Source of the DNA: Uranotaenia lowii
Taxonomy: Eukaryota; Arthropoda; Insecta; Diptera; Culicidae
Direction: 5' to 3'
Length of the DNA stretch: 64,000 bases
Assembly (NCBI RefSeq): GCF_029784155.1
Contig: NC_073693.1
Location: 282,303,456 to 282,367,455, forward strand
Part shown: positions 10,225 to 33,713 of the stretch, one piece after another
How positions within the stretch are numbered: the stretch's first letter is position 1
How the letters are laid out: every line of letters begins with the position of its first letter
Program-made: the position numbers and the translations under genes
The notes under the pieces: generated by a model
The model's input: the letters and a program-made list of their open reading frames with translations, nothing else
Databases searched by the model: none
Told to the model about the DNA's origin: nothing

Positions 10225-11596
10225 AGATTCCACGTCCTCTGACATACTATTAGTTTCATCCTTCGCTACAGCCGCAATCATTTTTAATTTCTTTGAAGGG
10301 GCCTCATCGTCAGCATCTTGCGAAATTTTCTGAAGAGTCCGTGGTCGATTGAGATTTCCAGTATTATTTCGATCTGCGTCTGGGCAAGCTCTTCTAAGGT
10401 GACCGGGAGTTCCGCATTCATTGCAATTTTTGTTTATAGCATAACAGGCTGACGCAAGGTGTCCAGTTCCAAGACATCTCCAGCATGTCAAAATTTGATT
10501 ACCGAAGTTTCCAGTTCGATTCCCGCGGTTAGCTGTTCCTCGACCGCGAGGGAATCGAAAATTTCCGGTAAAGGGTCTGTTTGGGTTGGTGTATCCTCCA
10601 CGTCTAACATTTTGGTTCCAATTACCAAAGCTGTTGTGCTGACCACGTATAAAACCTCCACGCTGCGAATTGCGCTGCCAGTTTCCATCGTTGCCTACTG
10701 GACCGTGAGGAATTGGTGCTATTTGTTGTAGTTGGTGATTGCGTTGCCAGTTCCCGTCATTGCTTACTTGACCGTGAGAAACTGCTGCTATTTGATGTGA
10801 TCGATGATTCTTTGCAAATATTTCCTCATTCAAGGTGGATACTTCACAAGCGCGAACTTTATCCATCAGTTCGGCGAGTGAAAAGCCTTTTCTCAACGCT
10901 TTGCGACCAATCTCACGAATTTTAATGTTCGCCCCGTGTGATTGGATCACGTCAGCAACATTTTCAATCAGCTGATCATCCGTAAAACCACAGACCTTAG
11001 CTGCACCAATCACGCGTTTGACGTACTTCACATCGCTTTCGCCAAGATCTTGAACCATTGTTCTCAACTTCTGACGTTGGGTCAGACTATATTGATGCGA
11101 GCTGAAATGCATCTTCAAACGATGTATTGTGTGAGAGTACGGGAAAGATGTCTTGTCTGGACCATTAATAGGAGAGCTTGTTTCGTCAAGAATATCGATC
11201 AACTTCGGTCCTGCTTTAATTCTAAAGTAGCTTAACATCGTAGTTTCATCGCTAATGCCGGCCAGTTGCATCGAAGCTTCCAACAGCTCGAGCCATCTTT
11301 CGAAAGATTTCCGATTGATATCATCTTGTCCATCTAATGGTAGACATTCGGAAATGCCCAAAGGCGCAAAGGACATGTTGGTTGCTGACGAAGTAGAATC
11401 GTCTTTGGAAAATCTGTCATCCCGAAAAGTGGAGTGAGTCGGGATGCAATCATCCGAATTGGAAACGAGCTCTTCCGTCAATTGCCGTTTTTCAGCCCGA
11501 GCCTTCTTCAATTTTGTCGTAAGAGAAGCGTTGCGTTCATTGGAAAGCTTCAACTGTTTAATAACAGCCTTAAATTTGGCATTCCCTTTAACCGTC
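10213..11596 (-). CDS. gag of the LTR retrotransposon (5' end missing)
   Basis: Structural nucleocapsid-type protein of the element. The open frame runs without a stop from an acceptor-like site (TTTGTTTACAG|G, exon from 11596) down to a TAG at 10213-10215. It has a charged helical N-terminus (KLSNERNASLTTKLKKARAE), a capsid-like middle (SFERWLELLEASMQLAGI) and an Arg/Gly/Asn-rich tail. It ends with two CCHC knuckles, CWRCLGTGHLASAC and CNECGTPGHLRRAC, both with C-x2-C-x4-H-x4-C spacing. There is no ATG near the N-terminus, so the true start probably lay in an upstream exon or in the leader now interrupted by a repeat. The frame is otherwise intact, unlike pol. Confidence 0.8.
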
Positions 11597-11819
11597 CTGT
11601 AAACAAAAAAAATAGTCTTATTCCAGATCTAGCCGACTTTAAATAGATAAGAAAAAAATCAACCAGAGAAACTTTATTGTAATTTGTAATTTATTAACTA
11701 AACCATATAGCGTATCAGTTACGATGAACTATTAACTCCGGTTAAGGAAAACATTTTCGTTACAAAACTTTTGATATGTAAAATCCAAAGCAATTTCCTC
11801 TGGTTTATAATTAATTTTG

Positions 11820-12424
11820 CTTGAAATTTGACATGGATGCTCATTAGGACCAGGAACAATGAAAAATGTTTTCAGATTTTCAGATGACCCTTTGTGGAGG
11901 GGGTCGTCCATACAAGACAAATATTGTTTTCGCGATATTGACGTTAATTTTCGTCGAATTGTGTTGAAAATTTGCACATGAGTGTTTTAAAAGACCAGCA
12001 ATCGATTTCAAGTGTCAAATAATGTGTAAGGGGTCGGCCATAGGGGTCGTCCATATTAACTATTCACTGTTAATGCGATATTGTCGTTTTTATACATCCG
12101 ATTCAGATGAAAATTGGTACACGTGAGTTTTGAGAAACGGGAAATCGGTTTCAGGTATTAAATTCAATGTAAGTGGCCTGACAAAAAGGTCGTCCATATT
12201 AACCATTCAATATTTTTGCAATCGTCGTTATCATAAATCGGATTGGGATGAAAATTTCCACACGAGAGTTTTGAGGGCAATCGATTTCAGATATCAAAGA
12301 TTGTATAAGAAGCCACCGAAAAGGGATTTCACTTTTTTGCAATCATTGTGTTATTATGCAACAATCGAGTCGTAATTTGATATTTCAAGTTGAAAACGAA
12401 ACGAAGTTCGTATGGGATCAGCTA
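11820..12424 (+). mobile_element. Helitron-like repeat, family 2, 3' part nested in the LTR element
   Basis: It consists of degenerate tandem units of roughly 110-125 bp built on 'gtcgtccata', 'cgatattg(a/t)cgtt', 'catcggattgagatgaaaat' and 'caatcgatttcaggt'. The same units occur at 55.68-55.90 kb and 60.24-60.88 kb. It ends GGGATCAGCTAG|T, a CTAG-T end like family 1. It lies between the 5' LTR and gag and so interrupts the retrotransposon leader. The 5' boundary is not certain. Confidence 0.5.
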
Positions 12425-12531
12425 GTAACATTATAAAATTGATGGATCTTATTCGTTTTTTTAACTCGACGGACAAAAGTATTAAAACATTTAAAAAAAT
12501 TTGTCATTTGAAGAGTAGGCAAGGAGGCGGA

Positions 12532-12986
12532 TGTAGGGATCAGGATAGATAATGAAACCAAAATGAGCTAAATAAAATATTGATTCAGAAACGTTACATC
12601 ATAATTGAGGTTTTAATTACGAGGAGATGACTTAGTTCATACGAGCGTGAGCGTTACGTTCCGTTATATGAAAACGTGAGCGCAATTCAATTCGATTGGA
12701 GCTGTCAAAGAGAAAGAGAGGAATGAGATCTCAAGCGTGTAGGTGTGGTAGTTTAACGTGGTCTAACCGTTAATACAGAGAGGCCGATTGAGGTTGGTAT
12801 TGGTGAAGTATCCTTTTCCAAGCTGCACCTGCACCGCATTGTGCCGGCCGAAGAGAAAGGCCGCCAGTTAAGAAACGCATATTGTCGAGAGCAGTCCACC
12901 ATTCCGTTAGCCCGTTCACTCTAACGTTTCGCTTCGCGTGGCAAAAATGGCGTCGGCGTCCGACAACAGGTCCCCCGGCCACTACA
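12532..12986 (-). repeat. 5' LTR, complete (455 bp)
   Basis: Bounded by TG...CA (plus strand TGTAGGGATC...GGCCACTACA) and followed by the target duplication TCTTG. 12532-12880 repeats 7453-7801 base for base as far as I can see. The extra 106 bp (12881-12986) is the U3 start that the other LTR has lost. Confidence 0.9.
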
Positions 12987-12991
12987 TCTTG

Positions 12992-13480
12992 AAATATATT
13001 TCAATTTTTTAAACTCATATTCAATAATCAACTTTGTGTTTTGTATAAATTGTCTAGTTCAAAATGGATTTTTTTTCCGAGAATTCACATTTTAAAATGG
13101 TTTAAGATTTTTATTAAAATTTGAGATCTAACAGTGAAATTTTCCTATCAACCCTTCAATTAAAAATAACAAAAGGAAATGTTAATTAAGATGAATAAAA
13201 CTAAACAAGTATTATGATTTTTTTTAAACCAGCTTTAATCATGGTCATATGCTGATCTGATCTGATGTTCATTTTAGGATTCGGATTCAATTTCTTCAGA
13301 TATCTGGTGCTACATTTTTGTCCTCTATTTCTGTGCACTGATTCTTATATCCGAAACTTCAAACTCACAAATTATTTGTTCAAAAAAAGCTACATAATTT
13401 TGATTTTTTTAACGTCTACCGGATTTATTGTGCGTTTTTGGTATTGTTGTTTTTTCTAGCTGATTTGAATTTTGAAAGCC
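12992..13480. other. AT-rich spacer
   Basis: Flanking DNA to the right of the LTR element. Short frames only, no recognised repeat or gene. It ends at a poly(C) run (about 13481-13491). Confidence 0.4.
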
Positions 13481-14789
13481 CCCCCCCCCCACGGGCCTAA
13501 TCCAGATAGAAAGGGGAGAGGGGTCTCCTTTACAATTTTCAGCATAACTGGAAAACTAATCAAGCAAATAGAACCAAATTTAGAATTGGAATAAATTTGA
13601 ATACGAGAAATGTTACTAAGATATTTTGAGAACCCTCTGTTCTTCAAGTGGAGGAATTTTAAGGGGAGAGTATGCTCCCATACAATTTTTTACATTACTC
13701 GAGACCTTATCCAGTGAGTGGAACCAAATTAAGCTTAGAAAGGTGTTTGAGTACGAGGAATGGTCCTATGAATATTTAGTACTACTGCCTCCTTCCAGTG
13801 GGGTGATAGGAAGGAGAAAAGGGGGCTTCTTTACAATAACTTTAGAGCTTATCGAGGAAATGAAGGAAATGATACCAAATTTGGCATAGGAGGGAATCTG
13901 TATACGAGAAAAGGTTATAGTTAACAAATGGAACCAAATATGACATGGGAAATCATTTGGGTACGAAAATTGGCTGTAATGAAACACCACTCTTCTTCCA
14001 CGGAATGCGCAGGAAATAGGGCGAGGACTATAAAACAATGGTGTTTGTATAACTGGAGAAGCAAACAGAATCAAATTTGGCATGAGAAGGTTTTTAAAAA
14101 CGAGATATGTTTCTATGAAAGGTACAGACCCTTCTGCCTTGCAGTGTGAAGAGGGGAGGGGCGGAGGGGGTTGTATTGCTTGAGAATTTATCAACCAATG
14201 GAACCAAATTTGATATTATAGGGTTTTTGATTACGAAAAAATGGGATCTTTCCAGCGATTGCAGATCGGAAGGAAAAAAGAGGTTTCCGTACATGTTTTT
14301 TTAGCATAAATCGAGTATTAAGTATTAAGTAATAGAGACAATAGAATATGAGGCAGGTTGTTTGCGTACGTATCATTTGAGACCCTCACTTCAATCTCGA
14401 AAACTCATAAGAAAAATGGAACGAAATGTTACGTTGTTTAGATACTAAACATGTGTCTATAGTAGTTCGTGAGCCCTTTCCCCCTCTTGAAAGAGGTGAG
14501 TATCCATACCAGTAAAACATTCATTTTGAAATCATTAAATAATCAATGTAAAGCCTTTTAAAAACAGAGCAAAAAGGCAGATATTTGAAATCTAATTTAG
14601 AGATCAAGTTTCAGAAAATTAGATTGAATCATTCGTAACTCCAGTCGAAGCTCTTATTTCAGAGCGGTTGCTTCTGAACTATGTTGAAATTTAATTTAGA
14701 ACGATTCTTGAAATCAATTAAATTTTAATAATTTCCAAAAAATACTTTTATTTTCAAAAAGTGTAGCAAAGTACACTGGGTCAGCATAG
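13481..14789 (+). mobile_element. decayed Helitron-like repeat, family 1, copy 2
   Basis: About seven degenerate units of roughly 110-150 bp, each with a word close to 'gaaccaaatttggcatg', an 'acgaggaatg(t/g)t(c/t)ctatg' word and a 'ccctcc(t/c)tccagtgggg' block. The end 'gtagcaaagtacactgggtcagcatag' closely matches the 3' end of the copy at 3827. The ORFs through it are not conserved between units and I do not regard them as genes. Confidence 0.5.
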
Positions 14790-15227
14790 TTATTCAATAA
14801 ATTTTGAGTCCGCTCTTTTGGATTCAGCCTGTTTTTTTTTCTCTCGCATATACTGATATCTTAACGTCAAGCTGTAATCAGGCATGGATAGCCTTAAATG
14901 GACCGGCTGATTATTTTGCAAATCATCCCTTTTTATACCCCATGCTGAAATTTTCATCATTCGAAAGAAATTTCATCGCATCAAATATACCTACTATTTA
15001 TAGCGAAAAAAACAGTCTCATAGGTCATGCACATACTTCCCATATGATTGTTGGAGTCCAACCAAGCTCAACGTAAGATCGTTATTTTGCTACCTAATTC
15101 TCAAAGTTCGTTCATTACCTCACTTACCTTGGGGTGGAGTTGATTCAATTTATCATAAGAGCATCCCGGTAAAAAAACATCAATCATTTCGTCATGCATC
15201 AAAACAAACCAACCAATTTTCACTACC
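14790..15227. other. spacer upstream of P450 gene 2
   Basis: Unique-looking AT-rich sequence before the start of P450 gene 2. The 90-codon frame at 14804-15076 has no features I recognise. Confidence 0.4.
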
Positions 15228-15286
15228 CAAAACCGGCTCAGTTCCAAAAATCGACTCAGTTGTTTTCGTGAACTGACCGAGCAAAG
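15228..15286 (+). promoter_or_regulatory. putative initiator region of P450 gene 2
   Basis: Two TCAGT initiator-like motifs (GGCTCAGTTCC and GACTCAGTTG) lie within about 55 bp upstream of the ATG at 15287. No TATA box is seen at the expected distance, so this is likely a TATA-less promoter. Confidence 0.3.
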
Positions 15287-28522
<13,236 letters not shown>

Positions 28523-28725
28523 ATGTTTGTCTACGGAACATTCATCCATATGCATTTCTTTTTCAAAAACATGTTTACTATCAAGACTTTTGAAATGTTT
28601 GAATGTGTTAAAAGTTTGTGAAATCAAATTGAAGTGATAACAAACATATTTTGACCAATTGTAACTGAAATTCAATAGATATTTACTTTTTAAAATATGT
28701 AAAGTGATTTTTAAACGCTATTTAA

Positions 28726-28731
28726 AATAAA
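28726..28731 (+). terminator. polyadenylation signal of P450 gene 2
   Basis: AATAAA about 205 bp after the TAA stop, followed by T-rich sequence. It is the first canonical signal downstream of the gene. Confidence 0.5.
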
Positions 28732-28867
28732 TTCATTTCTTATATTTTATTCATTTATTTGTTTTTCAGTTCTTTTTTTTTTAATGTTCATACGATTGTT
28801 GGAACCATAGGGGCATAGGGTGATCTTATTCCGTTTTCATTTTTCATCATACAATTTTGGAAAAATT

Positions 28868-28985
28868 GTCGCTGCCCGTGGCGTAGAGAAAAGCGTTCAT
28901 TTTCTATGCCAACGGTCTTGAGATCGAATCCCGAACACGGCAAAAGTAGTGCACTTTATGTGGGTTGGTGGTTTAGCATTTGTTA
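28868..28985 (+). repeat. tRNA-derived SINE head
   Basis: GTGGCGTAGAGAAAAGCG (about 28879-28896) and AGATCGAATCCC (about 28921-28932) match pol III A and B boxes at tRNA spacing, and the flanks GCCCGTG and CACGGC can pair weakly. Mosquito genomes carry tRNA-related SINEs such as Feilai; I cannot say which family this is. The tail beyond about 28985 is not resolved. Confidence 0.55.
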
Positions 28986-29746
28986 GATGCTAGCCATAAT
29001 ACCCTCGAAAGATGTACGCTTAGTGTTAAGTTAATGGAATGTCTTCGAGGAAAGATCAAGTCTGATTGAAATCGCAGACATCAGATACCATACCCAGAAA
29101 GTTTCTTCTTGCGTTGTTTTCTGGTTATCGGTATTTTTGGCATTTGTTTTTTTTATGGCTATCGTTATTTTGACATTTGGTTTTTTTATAATTGTGTTTG
29201 TGTAATATATCTAATACTGAGGCAAAGAAGGTGTTGAGATTGTTTACATCTGTGCGTGCGTTGGTTGACTGTATTCTTGGTGTTAAATATATGACACATC
29301 TCTAGAAAGTTTAGAGTGTGTTTGTTGAAGCTACTATCCAGTCAGATGGCGGCAACGTTACACGATTTGTCTATGTATCGTGTGACCAACATCGTTTAAA
29401 TAAGTGGTCGTGAATCTTGTTTTAAGCTTTTTTTTTGCTCAGGTTTAAGCTTTTTTTTTGCCTTGAGAGCTTAGGAGATGAAAGCTCAAATCTGAAGAAA
29501 AAAGCTAAATCTGTCAAAAAAAGGGGAAATCTGAGAGATGTGCTCCATACGGTTTGTATAACATTGCCAGGTCTTACTAAGGTTGAATGTGTGCCCTGTC
29601 TCTAAACTGTGTTCGATGAGAGCTGTGTTGTCTTTCTCTTTCTGTCTATTGGTTGCTGTGGTGTTGTTGACATTTCTATCTTGTTTTGTCCCAAGTACTT
29701 TCATGTTGCTACGATGTCCTGAGAGTCGTTGGTCAAGCGTCTAATG

Positions 29747-31052
29747 TACAGGGTGACAAAAAAGTCCGGTCACACACGCAAATCTCAATATTTCAAAGAA
29801 TAAGAAGAAAATCAGAATCTGGTTTTCATAGCTTTATTCAGTAACTCATAAAGATACTTCACAGACGGTATCTTGGAATTACACCACCTTTCTCTGATCT
29901 AACTAGCTTCAGACGTCTCGGAAAGTCGTCGCAGGCGGCGCACACATGCTCCATCGGCATCTCGTCCCAGATTTCCCTGATAACTCGCTCGAATTGCTCC
30001 AAATTTGTTAATTTATAGTCGTTCGGTTTGACATCATATATCCCCACACGAAATAATCCAGTGGATTCAGATCCGGAGACGACGGAGGCCATTCATTCTT
30101 TGGAATGAAATCTGTCAAATTTTCCTCACACCACGCCTGAACAACCTTTGCGGTGTGGGATGGGGCACCATCTTGCTGGAAGCAGTAGTAATCGTCTGCA
30201 AACAATAGTTCAGCTTGAGGCAGAACATTTTTCTTCAAAACCGTGTCCAACTAGTACGCTGCGTTGATTTTGACCCCTTTATCGATAAAAATAAGAGGCA
30301 GTTTACCTCTCTTGCAAATGGCTCCCCAAACCATCACTGACGTCTTATTTTGGAACCGGGAAACGTTCAGCTTGTCCGCAGGAGCTTGCTGGAGGCTCAC
30401 ACTCCAAACTCGATCATTTTGACGATTGACTGTTTGCTCCAAAACGAACAGTTTCTCGTCCGAAAAAATGATCTCGTCATCTGCGCGCCAACCGAGCAAT
30501 TCCCGCGACCGTTGATACCTCTTGTCCATTGTAGCTTTGGTACCCCATGAACCACCTGTTTTTTGTACGGTGTACGTTTTAAATCCTTGCGCAGAAGCAG
30601 GCGGATTGATTCTCGGTTAATTTTGAGGTTCCTGGCCAGCTTCCGTGCAGATTGGGCGGGATTCCGTCTAATCCGGTCTCGAATAATCTTTACCAGCCTT
30701 GGAGTTCTCACAGACCTTGGTCGTCCAGATCGTGCCTTGTCCTCGGTGCCTCCGGTCTCTAGGTACCGATTTATGATCCGGTACACGAATTTCCGGTTGA
30801 TTCCGAGCGGTTTTAGATGTTTGAATATGTGTCCGGGTTTGAACCCTTTCACATATTCAGCGATAACAGCTGCTCTAAACTCTGCCATAGCTCACAACTC
30901 AATGTAAACAAACTGCACAGAAACGAAACTCTGCCACTTTGGGCAGCGAAGTTAGCCCTTTCATTTGACATATAGAAGGCACCAGAGAGATGCAACGTGT
31001 AGGCTACAGGCGACCCCAAAAAAGTGTGACAGGACTTTTTTGTCACCCTGTA
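29747..31052 (-). mobile_element. mariner-type (DD37D) transposon, 1,302 bp
   Basis: The element is 29749-31050, with inverted repeats of about 28 bp (CAGGGTGACAAAAAAGTCC at the left, its near complement at the right) and TA duplications at 29747-29748 and 31051-31052. It carries one broken transposase gene and sits inside the GIY-YIG domain of a Penelope-like relic. Confidence 0.92.
29859..30888 (-). pseudogene. mariner DD37D transposase, broken
   Basis: Cut-and-paste transposase of the IS630-Tc1-mariner group. It starts MAEFRAAVIAEYVKG at 30888, has helix-turn-helix regions (NRKFVYRIINRY; SARKLARNLKINRESIRLLL), then the catalytic motifs FSDEKLF, QQDGAPSHTA and WPPSSPDLNPLDYFVW. I count 37 residues between the second and third Asp, so DD37D, a type known from mosquitoes. 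Three lesions: a frameshift near 30547, an in-frame TAG near 30252 and a frameshift near 30028, so it cannot make an active enzyme. The ends remain good and could be mobilised in trans. Confidence 0.9.
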
Positions 31053-31384
31053 TACGCATGGACAGGGCTCTTCACATGGGATCTGGTAAACAACATTGGA
31101 TTTCTCTCCGATACTCTTTGGGTCTTTCACACGTGTGTGTAGATCTCCTCCAGTTAGGTTCCTCCTGCTGGCGATTCTGACGTTGGGGTAGTCGGTGGCT
31201 AGACATTGGAAGAGTCGTTCGGTGAGCACTGGAATATAGGGCACCGAACGAGAAACTTTTTCTGTGCTGGATATGTGGTTGGATGATTCTTCATTTTTAA
31301 CACAGTTTAGAAACAGGGCACTTAAAGATAATTGTGACTTAAAGATAATTGTGATGATTTTGCTAGGATCCTTTGCCAATGTTT

Positions 31385-31586
31385 TAACAAAATAATAAAT
31401 ACAGGACGGTATCCTGATACCCTAAAAATATCCAGAGTAGTACCTATTTTCAAATCAGGAGACAGCTTCAATGTTAATAACTATCGCTCAATTTCCACAT
31501 TAAGTGTCTTTCATAAGGTTTTCGAGAAAATTCTGATCAACAGAATAAACAAACTTTTAAACAAAAATGACATAATATATCACCTA
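31385..31586 (+). pseudogene. L2-like LINE reverse transcriptase, left fragment
   Basis: Plus-strand open stretch with YPDTLKISRVVPIFKSGD, NNYRSISTLSVFHKVFEKIL and INRINKLLNKND, the first blocks of a LINE reverse transcriptase in the L2/Crack/Daphne style. It stops at the left end of a DD37E transposon; the matching right half resumes at about 37128. Confidence 0.75.
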
Positions 31587-31682
31587 AAAGGTAATACCCC
31601 AGACAACCATTTGGTGGGTATATCAAATTTGCAACACAAATATACGTGCAAATATACGTGTAAACATATCGTATATACAGAT

Positions 31683-31915
31683 CCCTGCAACGTTACACGA
31701 TTTGTCTATGTATCGTGTGACCAACATCTTTTAAATATGTGCTCGTGAATCTCGTTTTTAAGCTTTTTTTTTCCTCAGATTTAAGCTTTTTTTTGCCTTG
31801 AGAGCATAGGAGATGAAAGCTCAAATCTGAAGAAAAAGCTTAAATCTGTCAAAAAAGGGGAAATCTGAGGGGAAATTTGAGAGATGTGCTCCATACGGTT
31901 TGTATAGCATTGCCG
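31683..31915 (-). repeat. Penelope-like 3' fragment, second copy
   Basis: About 230 bp closely matching 29353-29570 ('gcaacgttacacgatttgtc', 'gcctTGAGAGC', 'gagatgtgctccatacggtt'). It lies inside the CCCAGACAACC MITE, on the 5' side of the larger Penelope relic. Confidence 0.7.
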
Positions 31916-32074
31916 GGAAGTGCGTATATAATGCAGCAAAACCAGTATATACATACGTATCATTTTGGAGGCCATATAGGTACATTACCACACATATTTT
32001 TGATTTGGATTGTATTGTCGTAATAAAATCATGCAATGTATTTAAATACGCTAAAGAATATGCATGGGACGCAC

Positions 32075-33003
32075 ATTGTAGGCAGCGTTACCACATATAC
32101 AGATTTTTCAGTAAACATACAGATTTTTTTGAAATTTTCAAACCAAGAATCTGTATATACAGATTACAGATAATTGGAAATTTATACAGATTTTATACAG
32201 ATTTTCAGCAAATGAAAAAAAAACAACGATATTTTGATTATGCTTTGTGTTAATCGAGAATATTCTCCTTTGATGATCCAATGTTCAAGCCATCAATTGT
32301 CATGCTCACAAATGAGAAAAATCTTCCAGATTATAGTTCGGAACTGCATCAATGCAAGGGTTTGAAAACAGTTTTCAAACCTGTGTTCGAAAATCATATA
32401 CCAAGATCTGACATTGCATTACACGAAATGTAACTTTTAATGGTACCTAGTTGAATATCATTGACTTACTTCAGCTGCTGTGAATATTTTTCTTGCAGTA
32501 TACAGTGATTACAACTAAATACAGAAACTGATCAGAGACAATTGACACAATTTTCAAATCCCATCTGATTGTTAAACCCCGCTTGGACAAAGATCGTTGC
32601 GTTTTACGAAACATATCCACTTTAAAGTTGGCGTGACCTTATTTTTTACATGTAGCGGTAGCGGATATGTATTTTGTTCGTTGTACTGGAAATTGGATTT
32701 CGTGCAATGTTTCGAAGTCGCAATTATTTGTACAAACAAACTAAAAAGCGGATTGCATGTAGCAAAATCACAGGATTAACACTGATTTGAAAGATCGCAG
32801 ATATGTCGCAGTTCGCAATAATGAAGAGGGTAACTAGATTAGCGTCCCACGCATTATAAAAACGGTCGTCGTAGTGCAATGTTAGTATCTGGAATCAAAA
32901 GTTAAGATACAGATTTTAATACAGATTTTTGGGATTTTATACAGATTAAAAAGATTTTTTGCCTCGAAAATACAGATTTAAATGTGGAAACGCTGATTGT
33001 AGG
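32075..33003. mobile_element. 913 bp hAT-like element with perfect 8 bp duplication
   Basis: The element is 32083-32995. Its ends CAGCGTTACCACAT and ATGTGGAAACGCTG are inverted, and ATTGTAGG flanks it exactly at 32075-32082 and 32996-33003. The CAG-type end and 8 bp duplication are hAT hallmarks. The interior has many 'tacagattt' words near both ends and no transposase, so it is non-autonomous. Confidence 0.82.
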
Positions 33004-33713
33004 TGCAGATATACGAAAATGAGTTCAATTAACATTCATACGATATAATCTGTAGAATAATATACGACTTCTGGTTGTCTGGGACGGTCAAAATTTGGTC
33101 GAGGGAAAACGCGTGTAAATCGGTTAAATCGATTATTCAAAAAATAAAATTAAATTTCTTTCTCAAGTTTAATTAGTATAAAATTCAGGAAAAATATTCA
33201 GTCAGGCTTGGTTGCTGGGCCTTACGCTTAACCCCTGCCATCAGATTTTGTACAGCCACCCTGTCCACCTTCTTCGCCGCAGAAAGCCAGTTTGCCTTGA
33301 ACTGCTGCCCGTCCTTAGCAGTTTTTTTGGTCTTCTTTAAATTCCGCTTGACAATAACCCAGTATTTCTCAATTGGGCGGAGCTCTGGCGTGTTGGGAGG
33401 GTTCTTGTCCTTGGGAACCACCTGCACATTGTCGGCGGCGTACCACTCCATGGCTTTTTTACCGTAATGTCAAGATGCCAAATCCGGCCAAAACAGTACG
33501 AAACAACCGTGTTTCTTCAGTAAAGGCAGCAGACGTTTATTCAAACACTCTTTCACGTAAATTTCTTGGTTGACAGTCCCGGAAGCTATGAAAATGCTGC
33601 TTTTTAAGCCACAGGTACAGATGGCTTGCCAAACCAGATATTTCTTCGCGAACTTTGACAGTTTCATGTGCTTGAATATATCTGCTACCCTTCCCCTTCC
33701 TTTTTCCGTATAA

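Larger units (their letters stand above)
7448..12991 (-). mobile_element. Ty3/Gypsy-type LTR retrotransposon, internally deleted, with target duplications
   Basis: The whole insertion is 7453-12986 on the minus strand, with perfect 5 bp target duplications TCTTG at 7448-7452 and 12987-12991. The 5' LTR (right) is complete, starts TGTAGTGGCC and ends CCCTACA in element orientation. The internal region encodes a gag with two CCHC zinc knuckles, an aspartic protease, reverse transcriptase with YLDD, RNase H and the start of integrase. The PR-RT-RH-IN order and RT style fit Ty3/Gypsy; a Mag-like lineage is my guess. A deletion removes most of integrase and the first 106 bp of the 3' LTR. A Helitron-like repeat sits between the 5' LTR and gag. 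The shared 349 bp of the two LTRs look identical, so the insertion is recent. I see no TGG-type primer-binding site next to the 5' LTR. Confidence 0.85.
29353..31379 (-). mobile_element. Penelope-like element relic (GIY-YIG part), split by a mariner
   Basis: On the minus strand the frame from 31379 reads VPYIPVLTERLFQCLA, then GGDLHTRVKDPK and SNVVYQIPCEEPCPCV, the linker and start of a Penelope-like GIY-YIG endonuclease. A mariner element interrupts it. On the far side, 29486-29740 continues with LDQRLSGHRSN and ALIEHSLETGHTFNLSKTW, the end of that domain. The RT domain is absent, so the copy is 5'-truncated. The 3' part (29353-29570) recurs at 31683-31915. Several stops show it is dead. Confidence 0.65.
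31596..33085. mobile_element. MITE with CCCAGACAACC ends, itself interrupted
   Basis: Inverted ends CCCAGACAACCA (31598 on) and GGTTGTCTGGG (to 33083), with AC on both outer sides. Removing the two inner insertions (31683-31915 and 32083-33003) leaves about 330 bp rich in 'atatacgt' words. It was inserted into the terminal repeat of the DD37E transposon. Confidence 0.6.

Noticed and set aside
10459..11646. Plus-strand ORFs of 60-97 codons opposite gag
   Set aside because: Shadows of the gag frame on the other strand.
13456..14376. Several 60-142 codon ORFs on both strands
   Set aside because: They run through degenerate repeat units of a Helitron-like element and are not conserved from unit to unit.
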